Part shown: piece by piece, positions 1 to 12,392 of the stretch
Layout: each line of letters opens with the position of its first letter
Numbering within the stretch: position 1 is the first letter of the stretch
Source: Undaria pinnatifida
Lineage: Eukaryota; Sar; Phaeophyceae; Laminariales; Alariaceae
Length of the DNA: 64,000 nt
Direction: 5' to 3'
NCBI GenBank assembly: GCA_012845835.1
Contig: JABAKD010000016.1
Span: forward strand, 6,417,919-6,481,918
Translations under genes and position numbers: made by a program
The notes under the pieces: generated by a model
Database searches by the model: none
The model's input: only the letters and a program-made list of their open reading frames with translations
Told to the model about the DNA's origin: nothing

Positions 1-246
1 CCTATACCTCAACCAAAAACCTGACTAAGACGAAAAATGAACGCGCAACCCCATGGACAATCCCCAGTAGCCAACGCATACAACGAAGTATATGGTACCA
101 CACAAACTGTAATTTGCGATATACCAGGTATCTGAGTCCCTCGGTTAAGGAGCCCCGCCCCGGCAGTCAAAAAAAAATTCGCCAAAAAGTGCTACCCCTA
201 TCGTAGCAGGCGTCTTGACTGTCGTCACAGTCGTCACAGTCTTCAC

Positions 247-410
247 CTGAGCGTGGACTGATTCCCCCGGCCGCACAAAGTGTACATCTGAGGGGTGTCT
301 TCACGAGCGAGGTCACCGACAAGCATGTCCGTCAATGGCGCCAAGCTCTCGACCTCGTCCAGTCCCCACAAGTTCTTGAGAGTCGGTGAGGGCGTGAACG
401 TCGGCGCGAC
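247..410 (-). CDS. SF3B3: SF3B3 exon J (last exon inside the window)
   Basis: It encodes [20 protein letters not shown], then [20 protein letters not shown], matching the family blocks LKNLVxxDExxSLxPL and EDTPQxYxxCGRG. Acceptor TTCTACAG, donor CTCAG|GTGAAG, ending in phase 2. The rest of the gene lies left of base 1; 1-246 looks intronic. Confidence 0.94.
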
Positions 411-3400
411 CTGTAGAAGACACGTCGAAGGTGCAGGTCCAAGCGCTCAGACATCCAAATTGCGCAAATAGAAGGGATGACAAAACGAAATTGTTGGACC
501 AGCCGAAACGCGGTGCATATTATGGTTATTACTTGTGTATATATCGTACCACCGCATCAAAACAAAAGGCGGCCGAATATCTTGGCGTAACGATACGTCG
601 ACGAACCGGTCGAAAAACTTGACCGTAGTAAACAATGGGGACAACCGCAGTAGCAGTGCTGCCTGCTGAACACAGAAGCGCGGGTACCCTATTGTTATAA
701 AAAACACACCATTTGCCTCTACAGCTTAAGACCGACCCGTGACCACAAGGTTCATTGGGTCCCGAAAAGATGGCGCTAATCCGCGGTTCCTTGGAAAATA
801 CTAAGTCCCGACAGAAAACAGTCAATCATATCATAGCATTTATCCATAATCAGGGTGGCAACACACAGCTGGGCTGAAAAGACGAAAAATGTGCAACGCA
901 TCCATGTTGTACAAAGAAAAAGAGGGACGCGTACGTACAGAATTAGCAGAACAGCAGTGTGAATGTATATTTCACAAACGAAAATTACATGCCTCAAAAT
1001 GTTAAAAGTACAACAGTGGAATGCCAAAACAATAAAAAAAACCCATCCGTCATTCCATATAAAGTACGGTTCAGTCGACATCTCTACCAAAACAAAGGCC
1101 AACCTGTGCAGCCGACTCGCTGCTGTCATCCAATTCAGGGTCCGCGCATTGCGTCGCCACCACCGCTCCGTCTTCTCCGCCCATCTGGTTCGGCAAAACG
1201 AGGACAAAAGCATGCAGGACGACACAGTAAGAAGACGTCTACAAGTGTCGACGTTAGAAGAGAGGGCTAAGACGTCGGGCCGAACCTATATACACCCTTT
1301 TACCACTGCAATAATGATCTCAAATAATTTCCAACTAGGTTGTCCCCAAAAACATGTATGCAGTGCTAAGGAGGTTTCTCGAAAGGACGCGCGCAAGCCA
1401 GGCCGGAACGCGCGTCAACAGCACGATTTCAGCATGCCACCGGTGTCCATTTGAGAACGCCTTGCGTACCTTGTGGAAGTGGAACAGCATGTGATTGCTG
1501 AACTCGCTGGCGCAGAACAGCTTTCCCTTCTTGGTGATCTGCAGACTGTCTGCCACCGGAATTGTGTCGAACACCTTTTTGATGGCGGCCGAGTTGCACG
1601 CGTGGGAAGCGGCTGAGAGACGTGGCCTACTCGAGAATCCTAATACCTTGAGCTAAAAAGAGTGGCTAAGGGCCAAGTGCGCTCTCTTCCAAGACTAAGA
1701 AGAGCAAGCGATCACAAAACGTACGCCAACACAGCTAAACCAACAGCCGCGCCACAGGACGGCCCTGTCGCTACCGCGAAACATGGTCATGCCCATGGCA
1801 ACGTGCCATCGATGTAGTCAAGCATTCAAGGTCAAACCGTGGAACCGCATACTACACAGTACCAAGACGTGGTGATGTTTGAAACCCTCAGCTAGTTGAC
1901 CGGCTGATGTTATCGGTCGAACATAAGAAATGCCCAATGACCCAGCCGACTGCATAGTGTCGGAGTATTATTCTACAGGAGTAGATTTTTCAAACAGAAC
2001 ACATTTCGATATATATATATACTTCAGCACATTACACAAAGGAGTAAATGAACGATCCCTTACCTCGATGGAGATGTCCGTCACCTCGGTCTGCTCCGCA
2101 TTGACAACAAGAGACACCTGACGGAAGCCGGAACACAAGCAAGGCAACAAAACGAGATCAGCCACGAATCCTTGGGTTGCCCGGGCTGCCATTGCTGACA
2201 TCTTGTGCACGTCACTATGGTCAGCAAAGGCGCAGAGTAGTCAATGCAACCTTCGTCGTACCCTGACCATTCAGTCTTCGCAGTGTGCGCGTATGTTCTT
2301 CGCAGTAAACTGTTACTGTTATTAGAACCCATCAGCATCCAGAACACCCAGGGCCCGTGCCGGTTCGTCATCCCAGAGACAAATTATGTGTTCACAAGCT
2401 ACGATACAGAAACATACATCACAAATACAGCAAGGGGATTTTGGCCATGCAAATGTCAAACTGGCTGAATACGATATACAGGTACATGGTACCACTGCTG
2501 TCTAACTCCACAGTCGAACCGTGCAAGTGCACCTGCAACAACTGCCCTATCATACGCACGACACGTAGCGAGTCCAAACCACTGCCAAACGGGCTAGATC
2601 TCTGGGAAATGAGCGTGTGACCTTCATTATCAGTACGGCAATAGCTGTTCGACTATAACACCGGTGTGGGCTATTAATAGTACATACCAGCACTACAGCG
2701 GCAAGCGGTACAACTCAACCAAATGTAGCGGGGCGTGCTCTGACCTTGTAGAGATCACCCAGCTCCGACTGGATGAGGTGGAAAAAAAGGCCAGGCTGCT
2801 GGTGGAGAGTTCCCGACGTGACGAGCAACCCTCTCCCTGGCGGCATGGTTTTCCTCCGTGGGAGTGGCGCCCTAACCTCCGGGTGATCCTGGTGCTTATA
2901 CGCTACCCAGTTCTCACCGCAAACCAAAACACCAGAGGGCCCCGCTTCTCCCCCTGGGACCGGCAGCAAGAGGCTCGCACCTCTGTCAAGTATCGGACAA
3001 GACGGCGTGGGTCAGCACAACGCTGACGCGCGTGGCCATAGCACCAATCATCCCTCACCGCAAGTATGAACGAAGTCCCGTTACCATGAGTATGAACGAA
3101 GCACTCTTACCGTGAGTATAGACCAAGTCCCGTTACCCAAAGTATGGACAAATTTCCGTCATGCTCTACTCTAGCGCCACCGACTGTGCCATGATAGAAA
3201 CGAGTTTCCGGTCCCATCATGAGGCAACCACAATTCTGACGCGCGTGGCCGTAGCATCAACGGACCCTTACCGCAATTGCGAATCGAGCCCCGCCATGCT
3301 CTACTTAAACACCAGTAACTGTACCATGAGAAAAGTGAGTTCGCGTCTGGTCTCATAATGGTCCCATAATGGCCCCATAGTCCCATCATGGTCCCATAAG

Positions 3401-5715
3401 GAGGCAATCGAGTGCACGACAATCAAGGCGATGTCTCACCGGCTGATGGGGTCACTCCACAACCTCGTCACGTGGTTGAGCCCGAGGTCGAGTTGGTAAT
3501 ACACGAGCTGTTTTTCTGTGTTGGCTGCTTCTTCGCCGGTTGAATCTTGATCCGCCTCTGAATAATCCAGTTCGATCACCTGAACGGCGGAATTCACATA
3601 TTTCGAAAAGAGCGGTCAATTCGGGCGATTTTCTCCACCTCTTCAGAACCGCATACCTGTTACACGTTGTGGGGATTAGGGTGCGCAAAGGGCTAACACC
3701 ATACCCTTCGATTGGGTGGGTCAATAACAAGCCTTGAAAACATAAAGCGCACTTTTGCGTCCCGTCCTTCTCGGCCATCTGTCCGCACGTGGAGGTGCTC
3801 AACCCAACCCCAGGATTGCGTCCCAAAAAGAAGGCACCACAACCGACAGACGATGAGCTCAGCTTACCGCAAAGATCGGGTTGTCGAAGCCAACATCCAC
3901 TCCACACGTGTGGAACACGATGGCGTGGCTCTTGTGCGCCTCCAAAGGTGAAGAAATAGCTAGCCGAGATGCGGTGTCTCTGTTCAACACGTACACCTGA
4001 AAAAAGATAACGGAGCGCAGAAGAAGGAGCGCGAAGGAAATTTGCCGCGCACGAAGTGCAATTCATTCACAACGGTTTCCGTCTGTAAGCAGCTTAACCC
4101 TCGTCGAGCACAACCCTGTTTTGAAGCCAAATACTAAAATTAGCGTGGCATATTTTTTTCAGTATAAATACGAAAAGGGCTCAAGTAGTGTGATACCGTG
4201 CATATATAACCAACAGGGTGCTTTGCATACGAGTATATCCTACTGGTGGTGTCGTGCGGTTATTTCGCAGTGAATCGTACCCTTACAACCAAGAGCACGG
4301 ATATAAGCGTCAACACCCCACCCACCAGCTTCTGTTTCTCCACTGCACTGATCATGATCGCGCGTCCCTGTGGGTCCGCTGCCAAGTATTGCCCAGGCAC
4401 GATGCGGCGACAGCCCGTCTTGCCAAACGTCTCCACGTGCACCGCCTTCAACTGCCGGTGGGGGAACGAGGGGAAGATCCGTGTGTCAGAAACACTGCAA
4501 TAGGGTAACGATTCTCACTTGCGCACCTAATTTTACTTTTACCAGGTACATCGGCGCTGGAGTGTATGCGTGCTGCATTCGTACGCAGAACGCAAATATC
4601 ACCCAAAACATATTGCGCAGTGAGTCCATGGTATAACTCTGAGCCAACAGAGAATATACGCCAACGGGCGAATCATTTGCTACGATGCTTTCGTGTGCTA
4701 CTCGTAAAGTTGGATGCGCTAACCCTACATTGCCCTTGCTTTTGGCGGGAACTATGTACTATACCGTACGAATAACACGCAAGGTAACACACCCCCTCGG
4801 GCGAATGTCAAGGTTGATTTTCTCGACGACGGGGAGCGTGCAAACGCCGAGCGACGCGCCTATGGGTTATCGACGAGATCTTCCCACAACAGCCATTTTC
4901 ATCGTGTGTATCCCACTGGTTTTAGATCAAATAGGCCCTGAAATTTATCCCAAGGTGTGTTATCTCGCGTGTTATGCGTTACGTAGGGGCAATGTACTAA
5001 CTTCGCTGGTTTCCGGCAAGTACTCCAAGATTGTGATCTTGCCCGCATCCGTGCCGACCACGCAGTAATCCTTGTGAGTGGAGGTTAGCCGAAAGGCGAT
5101 CAAGCTGCGAACAACGCAAAACGCAGGTTGCTGCAATATTGAAACCTGGGTGCCAGCAAAAGCAATGAAGACAGAGAAAAAAAGGCAGCGACGAGGAGGA
5201 CGCGACGATGCGACACAAAACCATGGCAACATCAATAAGCGCGGGGCGTTAGTGGTAACGACGCCAAGGCTGAGCATGGACCACGAGTGTGCATCTGCGG
5301 TGTTTGAATTGTAGACGAGCGAGGTCGGCCGATGTCGAGGTGTACACGCAGTACTCAATTTAGGCTGTCAAGGGTCGATTATTAGCGACCTTTCTACCGA
5401 ATTGTACCCCTACGTATACACCACTACGTACCACTGCTGTTGCAAGCTGGTATGGTTCGAGCTCACATGCTCGAATTACCTGGTACGCGCGTTATTAAAA
5501 GTATATCGCGGGGTCTCACATCTCCGAGATGAAGCATGCGTGGATCTACATCAATCCTGTAGCATTAGACTATCCGTCAAGACCATGAATTTTATCAAAG
5601 GTGACACCAACATCGCTTACGAGCTTGTCTGTGTCAGGGTCGATCCTTAGCAGCTCCAGCATGGACCCCCGCGCCACCACCACTTCCTCCGTCTTTTTTG
5701 TCCCGCTGAAGTTGC
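247..5715 (-). CDS. SF3B3: Splicing factor 3B subunit 3 (SF3B3/SAP130), partial gene
   Basis: SF3B3 is the beta-propeller scaffold of the SF3b complex in the U2 snRNP and supports branch-point recognition in the nucleus. Ten minus-strand exons translate into a continuous match to the N-terminal third of the family, roughly residues 20-470 of about 1,200. Diagnostic blocks in order are [155 protein letters not shown] and [13 protein letters not shown]. Every exon has AG/GT borders and all phases agree, so the gene looks functional. The first exon (family start MxLYNLTLQ) was not found upstream. The last two thirds lie beyond base 1. The family match is recalled, not searched. Confidence 0.95.
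1104..1184 (-). CDS. SF3B3: SF3B3 exon I
   Basis: 27 codons, [20 protein letters not shown] then SSESAAQ. This is the acidic, poorly conserved loop that follows the ASEFGNH block in family members. Borders AACCAG and CAG|GTTGGC, phase 0. Confidence 0.8.
1470..1574 (-). CDS. SF3B3: SF3B3 exon H
   Basis: It encodes [20 protein letters not shown] then [15 protein letters not shown], the conserved YFDTIPV and ASEFGNH blocks. The acceptor ATCAAAAAG lacks a good pyrimidine tract, but alignment length supports it. Donor AAG|GTACGC. Confidence 0.9.
2064..2117 (-). CDS. SF3B3: SF3B3 exon G (54 bp)
   Basis: A small 18-codon exon, [18 protein letters not shown], that aligns with the family segment KITLETDEDMVTEIRLK. 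Acceptor TCCGTCAG, donor GAG|GTAAGG, phase 0 both ends. Confidence 0.88.
2745..2982 (-). CDS. SF3B3: SF3B3 exon F
   Basis: 79 codons after acceptor TTGACAG. It carries [20 protein letters not shown] and, further on, a diverged IPRR-like segment ([20 protein letters not shown]) and [14 protein letters not shown]. Donor AAG|GTCAGA, phase 0. Confidence 0.95.
3040..3160 (+). repeat. Minisatellite in SF3B3 intron
   Basis: About four imperfect units of roughly 30 bp, each with a core like GTATGAACGAAGTCCCGTTA, inside the intron between exons E and F. Two longer related segments follow (3161-3340), sharing CATGCTCTAC and the word GACGCGCGTGGCC. Confidence 0.7.
3440..3579 (-). CDS. SF3B3: SF3B3 exon E
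   Basis: It encodes [20 protein letters not shown] followed by [18 protein letters not shown]. This is the family acidic loop plus the LDLGLNHV strand. Acceptor GTTCAG, donor CG|GTGAGA, ending in phase 2, which the next exon completes as Arg. Confidence 0.94.
3868..3996 (-). CDS. SF3B3: SF3B3 exon D
   Basis: It follows a polypyrimidine-rich TTTTTTCAG acceptor and encodes [20 protein letters not shown] then [20 protein letters not shown]. Donor GCG|GTAAGC. 43 codons, phase 0 both ends. Confidence 0.95.
4326..4451 (-). CDS. SF3B3: SF3B3 exon C
   Basis: It reads [20 protein letters not shown] then [20 protein letters not shown], the most conserved stretch of the SF3B3 N-terminal propeller. Acceptor CCGGCAG, donor CTG|GTGGGT, phase 0 both ends, 42 codons. 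Confidence 0.95.
5002..5130 (-). CDS. SF3B3: SF3B3 exon B
   Basis: After acceptor ATATTGCAG it reads [20 protein letters not shown] then [20 protein letters not shown], aligning with the family block VFGVIRSLMAFRLT. Phase 0 at both ends. The donor GAA|GTTAGT is less canonical than the others in this gene. Confidence 0.9.
5621..5715 (-). CDS. SF3B3: SF3B3 exon A (second coding exon)
   Basis: It starts after a CTATAG acceptor with two bases of a split Gly codon and reads [20 protein letters not shown] then [11 protein letters not shown], matching the family block around residues 20-50. The donor is CTC|GTAAGC, phase 0. The preceding exon must end in one base of a Gly codon. Confidence 0.93.
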
Positions 5716-8700
5716 CTATAGAAGTTTTCAGACGAGCACACCCAGTACATGAACAAATCAAGTCGGGCGTCTGCTGAGGTTGCCAAGATCTGCTTTTAGG
5801 CTCAGCGGAATGCCAACGTTAAAAGCCTTTCGCACTGCTCTTCAGCTACACTCACATTTTTGGGGACGAACTACTTGGAATTAGTATAGGATCATTTTTG
5901 TTCAGTGGTGGAAGGGTAGGTCTTGCAAATGACACAAAAGATAAATAAGCCCAAAAAGTACACGGCTACTTAGGCGCCGCCATAGCATTGCCCAAACAAG
6001 TCAGGTTTGCGACAAGCTGAGTTCATGGAATGGCAGTAGCCTGGACCAATACCGGTATCTGGTATGGACGAGCTACGCGAGAATGCCCAAGAAGTGAGTG
6101 CATCTGCTGGGCCTCCAGCTTGCAGGTTTGCACCATACAACTGATATAAAATCACCTAGAAATCACCGAAATACCAGGTGTACGTCAAGCAAACATGGCA
6201 GCCAAGAGCATCAGAGAAGCCTGCGGAACCCCATGCCGACACGACTAACCAATCCAAGCTCTCTGGTATATCAAGTTCTTCCCTGAAGCACAACATGTAG
6301 AGACCGTCATATCGTATCCACGAGTGCTCTAGACTCTTGAGGCGAGTGCGCCCGCGCTCGAGAGCACGACGCAACCGAGCGAACTTTACGCACCGTAAGC
6401 GGAGGCATTGATGGACCCCCCCCGTTGAAGGTTAAGTGAAAGCACGTGCATTGTGCTGTTCTAGGGTACGTTGAAGTAACCCGAGAAGGGAACTCCCTTG
6501 ACTCCGTGAGCGAGCTGGATGGGGGTACCTCGGCTGGGGGCCGATGAGGTCCAGAGGGCACGATCCCAATAACAAAGTGCCCCATGACGTTAAGGCCTTC
6601 CAGATGTATTGAAACCCATTCTTTCGTTAATTTTTTTATGTTGAATCTTTGGTATCTTTTTTTGGTTGACCGAAACCCGAAACCTGAACACCTCGGGCTC
6701 AGAGCCCCGATGTAGTGTACCTGTCTAGACGACTTATTGAAGTTCTGCACTACTCCAACCAGATGCACGAATTTATTTGCGCAGAGTCTCGGACGCAAGC
6801 AGCATGTATAGCTGCCGGGATCTTACGTGCTCGTACTTCGTCAATTATGTTCTGCATGTTTGGATCCTACCAGTACGCAGGATGACAAATCAAATAAATC
6901 GTTATCTCCCATTTCCTTCGCCTTTCTTTGGAGCTTCAGGGGGAAAAATACAAGATACTGTAGACGAAAAAAGTTGACGAAGAAACTAGAACCGGTCACA
7001 CGAAGCAGGCGGTGACGGCGGGTAGAGGGTGTGATCAAACCGCAACGTTAGGTGCTATACGCGCATTCTGATGTTCGTACTGCTGCAGGCTCTTCCTAGA
7101 CGGTTGGGATATCGTAAATCTCTTGTTTTTTGTCAAAACGGGCCTCAAAAGGTTTTTTTTTATAGGTTGTGTCGCGCAGTAAATACTATAGTGGGGTCGT
7201 GGGTCGCTACCTCGTTGGATGCATGCCCTTATTCTTCGAAGCGGCGGTGTACTAGTGTTTCTTGAGGCGAATGAATAGCGGGGTTGGGGACGACGCGTTC
7301 GCATTGAGGTTTGACTTCCTGTCTGACATGGGAATTTTGGTTCCGCGGACAAACAATCCAATCCAGTGCGCCAGTCAGTGTGACATCATCAACGCATGCA
7401 TGGGTGCAAATGCGAGACAACCACCAGCAGTGTGATTGTTGCTTCTGCGTACCTGCATGTCATCCACGGAAGGGCAACCGTCTTTATTGCTGCCTGTGGC
7501 GTGCATCACGGATATTTTCGATTGACGCAGGCTGTTGTACGCTCTTGTATAACTGCTGAAAAAAACATTCGACATTTTGATGAGCTGTGCCTACTCGACG
7601 ACCAATATTTGCGCCAATAATGGGGGCCCATTGATTTCCGTGCACATGAGGATTGCTTCGTTGTACTTCCGTGCTCGGAATGCCGTTCGGAATTGGGAGA
7701 ACAGGAGAGTCAGTTGTTCCGCTAACTTGTACCACCAGGTACCAAGGTGGTCTATTATACTATTATTGGTTCAACAGTTCAAGCTTCGCCAGTTTTCGAT
7801 AACCTGGAAGGTGTTTATCTGCATTCGCCCAACTAAGAGAAAGCTATGGCATGCAAGTGTCATACCCTAAGGTTTACGCGCCGTGCCCATGGTGAGATGG
7901 CAGGGAGGGGTAAAAAAAATGCTGCAAGCTCCGACCCCCAGATTAATCTACAGGTTCATTTTCTGCCGAGGGCATGAGCCTTGAGATCCCCCTTTTTGTT
8001 TCCATGCCAAAATCACTCACATAAGCCTGTCACGTGCGCAAGGTGCTCAAGGGCTCAAATCGGCAACAGCCAGCAACACTGCCGAAAAACAGCACGTCAA
8101 AAAACTACTAAAATAAGATCCTCAAATCCAATGTTCTCAAGTAACAGCTGCTAAGGTATGATGCAATTCACGTTGTTGTTATGGCTCACGATTTACCTGG
8201 TACACTCGGTGCCTGAAATATAGTGGAAGAGTATCGATAAATCGGCGCCCAAAAGTATTGCAGCGACATGTGCACGGCGAGCTCGTATCAGATCGAAACA
8301 AACCCAACCTACGGCTAACTATTTCGAATCTCACACCTGACCAAGTTATAGCATCTGTGCGCAGGACGCACTTGCTACGATGGAAACTAGTTACAGCAGG
8401 CCTGTCGTCGACGCCATTTATTAAGGCAGCAGAGGGTATCTTAGTCCATTTGACTGCGGGGTACAGGATAAATGACTAGTTTACCTACCCAAACAAACCT
8501 TAATACCTAACAGAAGAAAAAAAAACGGATTGCAGCCTGTTACAAACCAAGACCCCCCTGACGGCTCCGACGGCCCGGTTCGCCCCCGACAACAGGCGCA
8601 GCGTTCAACACGCCTTCCCCGGCAAAACTGCAAACTCCTTGCTTGTTTCTAGACGCAGCCACTTCATCGTCGATTTCTTGTCCGAGTTTCGCACTAGCCT

Positions 8701-8944
8701 CTTTTAGCACAGACCTGCGAACGCGCGAATTGGTCGACGAGGGGGCTCAGATGATGATTCGGGGATCGTAATGAATACACGGATTAAAGATTGGGGATTG
8801 GTTAGCTCCTTCAGCACTATTGATAGCTGTCCGTACCCACGTTTTTGGAGACAAACTATTTGGAATTAGTCTGCGATATATTTTTAGAGTGAAGGGCTAA
8901 TTCAACATATTCGGGGAAACGACAACGACTTAAACTGTCGGTTT
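5716..8944. other. Upstream region of SF3B3; no recognised gene
   Basis: The missing first SF3B3 exon is expected here or further right, but I did not find its MxLYNLTLQ-type sequence. Open frames, such as 163 codons on the minus strand at 6307-6798, show no recognisable domain and look like chance. Two copies of a dispersed 24-mer (5862-5885 and 8847-8870) and one TACCTGGTA word lie here. Confidence 0.4.
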
Positions 8945-9265
8945 TGTTGGTTTATACCTGCGCACAAGTCTGGTGTATGACGTTTATGACTGCATAGAAT
9001 CTACGGAGATAGCAGAGTAGCACTATTGATATGACTGGCGGTCGCAATCTTCGATATGTCTGAGTTGAGCCCCCTTTGGCTCAGTCCACAGTTCGTCCAT
9101 ATTGAGTGCATGTTCAGTGCATGTTTAGAGTGTTCTCCGGGACTCCGTTACTTCAATATACGTATTTTCTAACTTCTTATCTTCTCCGCCTGATGGTCCC
9201 TCGTCGGGTACCGAGAGCAATCTCCCCGTGAGCCACCCTACACCGGGCATAAAGATAGTCGATTA
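8945..9265 (+). repeat. 5' LTR
   Basis: A 321-bp direct repeat beginning TGTTGGTTTATACCTGCGCA, nearly identical to 12775-13095. The segment near its right end, CGCCTGATGGTCCCTCGTCG, is identical in both copies. Confidence 0.85.
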
Positions 9266-9608
9266 TGCTAGCATAGATCGTACGACAAAACAACTTGTGC
9301 CTTTGGACGTAGGGTGCTCTAAGGAGCTCGAGACGAGGATGAGTGTCGACTGCAGCGGCTTTTGCGGAGGCTACAGTCGAGATGGAGGGGAACCAATTTG
9401 CAGGGAAGGCTACTCAGTCTCCGAGAACCACAAGGTCGAGACCCAACGTTTAACTGACAAGCGCATGGCTTGGTTTGCTGCATTGCAAGTACAGGATCTA
9501 GCCAAGACAATCCTCCGTGGAGAGAGGCCAGTCGAGGAATGGACAGACGCCCAAGGGAACGTTGCATTCCCGACGACTCAAGAGCTCCTCGAGAGGGAAT
9601 TCTCCTAG
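9228..9608 (+). CDS. ORF1 of the LTR element, unknown protein
   Basis: An open frame starting inside the 5' LTR (no ATG at this position; the frame is open further back through the LTR) and ending at a TAG at 9606-9608. The product reads KQLVPLDVGCSKELETRMSV, then MAWFAALQVQDLAKTILRGE and ends in TTQELLEREFS. It is hydrophilic with no motif I recognise. By position it is where gag would be, but there is no zinc knuckle. It may be spliced to or continuous with the repeat region downstream. Confidence 0.4.
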   Translation: MSHPTPGIKIVDYASIDRTTKQLVPLDVGCSKELETRMSVDCSGFCGGYSRDGGEPICREGYSVSENHKVETQRLTDKRMAWFAALQVQDLAKTILRGERPVEEWTDAQGNVAFPTTQELLEREFS

Positions 9609-9698
9609 AAATCGTCAGCCAGTTGAAATGGCAACGAAGGCAATGATTCCACGAGCAGCAGCAAGATCTATGCGAAAATAATGACTTCAGTAGTAACA

Positions 9699-10849
9699 GC
9701 GTGGACATCGGAGGAAAAGCGATCGAAGGAAATTAACGCAAACCGACCCGAGTCGGGAAGGTTGGAAGAGGACGCAGAAGCGGGCAGAGCCAGAAACGCC
9801 ACCGCCACCGCCCGAGCCGCTACCGCCGCAGCAGTTGTTGGAAGCGCAGCAGCTTCCCCTACTGTCGCCACCGGAGGTAGCTGGCAGAGATGAGCACGAA
9901 GAGGTGATGATATCTAAAAACATGGTGGTTGAGAATGGAGGAGTGATGGCGTGTGGTACGGGGAAAGGGATGGTAGGGTCTATGCAGATGGACAAGGAGA
10001 AAGAGCTGCTTCAGCAGCAGCCGCACCAGCCACAACTACCTGGTGCTGCCGCCCCAAACACATGGCCATCCCCACAGGCGCCGCTACCGCCGCAGCAGTC
10101 GGTGGAAGCGCAGCAGCTTCCCCTGCTGTCGCCACCGGAGGAAGTTGGCAGAGATGAGCACGAAGAGGTGATGGTATCTAAGATCAAAGAACATGGTTGA
10201 GAATGGAGGAGTGATGGCGTGTGACGGGGGAAAAGGGATGATGGGGTCTATGCAGATAGACAAGGAGAAAGAGCTGCTTCAGCAGCAGCCGCACCAGCAT
10301 CAGCCACAACTACCTGGTGCTGCCGCCCCAACCCCATGGCCATCTCCACAGGCGCCGCTACCGCCGCAGCAGTCGGTGGAAGCGCAGCAGCTTCCCCTGC
10401 TGTCGCCACCGGAGGAAGTTGGCAGAGATGAGCACGAAAAGGTGATGGTATCTAAGAACATGGTGGTTGAGATTGGAGGAGTGATGGCGTGTGATGGGGG
10501 AAAAGGGATGATGGAGTCTATGCAGATGGACAAGGAGAAAGAGCTGCTTCAGCAGCAGCCACAGCAACAGCAGCCACAGCTACCTGGTGCTGCCGCCCCG
10601 GACCCGTGGCCACTCCCAATGTCATCAGAACATGAGAGGCAGCAGAGCAATTGGAAACGAGAGGCATTGGCACTGGTTGGTCCTTCAGCATCTTCGGGGG
10701 TTGGGGGCACGAGACGCCTGCTCGGCGCCTTACCCGTCCGCGGCGAACACGTGTACGCGAAAAGGGGTGAACTGCTACGAGCTTCGAGATCGGAAAGGCA
10801 CGTACTACTTTCAAGTGCTTCAGCAGTAGTACCAAAATATGCTCTTTAG
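9699..10849 (+). pseudogene. Gln/Pro-rich tandem-repeat coding region of the LTR element
   Basis: A frame open from 9699 carries PPPPPEPLPPQQLLEAQQLP followed by LLSPPEVAGRDEHEEVMISK and a KEKELLQQQP segment, then repeats this block. In the second repeat a net frameshift (around 10178-10200, where AAGATCAAAGAACATGG replaces AAGAACATGGTGG) ends the frame; a second frame (10193-10849) carries the rest. At the 3' end yet another frame (ending near 10829) reads ELRDRKGTYYFQVLQQ, which looks more protein-like than the long frame. It therefore seems to be a decayed gene with at least two frame breaks. Function unknown. Confidence 0.45.
9817..10620 (+). repeat. Three tandem units of 264-274 bp
   Basis: Units start at 9817, 10081 and 10355, each opening with CCGCTACCGCCGCAGCAG. 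The first spacing (264 bp) is a multiple of three and preserves frame; the second (274 bp) is not. The third unit is cut short near 10620. Confidence 0.85.
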
Positions 10850-12326
10850 TCGATTCATGATACCTGGTATATACAGCAACTGGTATATTTAGCGGTTTAC
10901 AGCGATTACGAATTTTTTGGTTGACATAGCGCTTACTCGAGGTAGGGTCAGTCAAATGATGCTATACTACAACTGGTATACTAATCTCTGCTGATCAAGC
11001 TCAAATACCAAAATGCTGGATATCTTCTGTCGTTTTGGAGGGATGAGCGATTGTTGGTAGTGATGTTTGCTATTGCCGAGCATATGATAGCACTCACCTG
11101 CGATAACCGGTTTTTCTGTCGTATGTGATACGAGTTGGCAATTTGGTTCATTTTCAATCAACCATTTTCCCTCAGTTCCAAAGAGTTAAGGAAAAATGGT
11201 TACTTCCGAAAGCATGACTTTTGATCCTGGTCGTTGGAAAAGATCACGGTATTGATTGGTGTATTAGCGGTCTATCCTATTGATAGCTGGTTCGTACTTG
11301 GTCGTGGTGGTATGTTATTTTTTGGTTGGCCGGGAAAAGTTCACATACATGTGATATATGCATCCGTGCTTCATGTTTTTGTTGCAAAACGAGAGGTGAA
11401 GGATAGGGTGGTTGTGTTTTTTACACGCAACTGAATTTCAACCCTACCTGGTGTTAAGCCTGCATTAATACCTGTGGTACCAGGTATGAGAATCGTAGTT
11501 TATTGACGTATTTGCTGGGCAATAGTGGAAACAGGATTGTGTTCACCTCCCCCCGCCCAATGCCGCACAAAACGGAGTGATCAGGGGGGAAGGGCAGATA
11601 GATATAAAGCTTATACTATCCACAGGTGATCACAAGTCATGCACGAACAAACGCACAGCAGTAGTATACGAGCATTTATTTTGAGTTCAAAAGAAGACCA
11701 GAATTTAGCGATGATTCGCCTTCAATTTCACTCTTGAATTTTGCCGACGGAATTGGAGAGTATTATCTGGATACAAAATATTGATTGTTTTTGGGAGCGT
11801 TTGACAACGAAATTGGATAATTTTACCTTTGAGCTGGTGAGGCGGAACGAGATATCGATCGTCCACGTGACATATTCTTTTCAGCACGCGGATTTACCGC
11901 GGGAGTCTTTTGACCATCACCACCGTAGTTGTGCGATCAACTCATGGTGATATTAATTGGAGGTCGAGCTGGCAGGATGCTTGATTTATTTCAACAGGTA
12001 GAGTATATAATTATGATGAATGCTGGCTTCCACAGTTAATTGAAGAACACACGTCCTGATCAATGTCCTGTAATACCAACGCGTGTTGAGAGCTTGGTGT
12101 GGACTAAACCAGAGTGGAACTGGTTGGACGAAATGTGGCTTGACTCCAGAGTGGGGGAGTTTGACTCCGGAGTGGGGGAGTGATATGTTGGCTCGATGCT
12201 CTTATACTTTACTTTGATTTGGGATCTGAGGGTGGTATTTTTGAGTTTGCATTAATCTATAATGGAATGAGCATTATCATGACAGTTGTCACGAGCAGGA
12301 GGGATGTAAGATTCACTATGTGCTCG

Positions 12327-12392
12327 TATAAATGTCCGAGAATCGAACTCGGGTCTAGCGTTGATACCAATAGTTGTACTAGTTTTAATTTT
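12327..12392 (-). pseudogene. tRNA-like remnant lacking an anticodon arm
   Basis: On the minus strand a perfect T-arm (CCGAG-TTCGATT-CTCGG, 12336-12352) is preceded by a D-arm-like ATTGGTATCAACGCTAGAC. The two are fused with no room for an anticodon stem and loop, and no matching acceptor stem is visible. It lies inside the LTR element. Confidence 0.4.

Noticed and set aside
6307..6798. 163-codon minus-strand frame
   Set aside because: No recognisable motif, no splice or repeat context; length is possible by chance in this composition.
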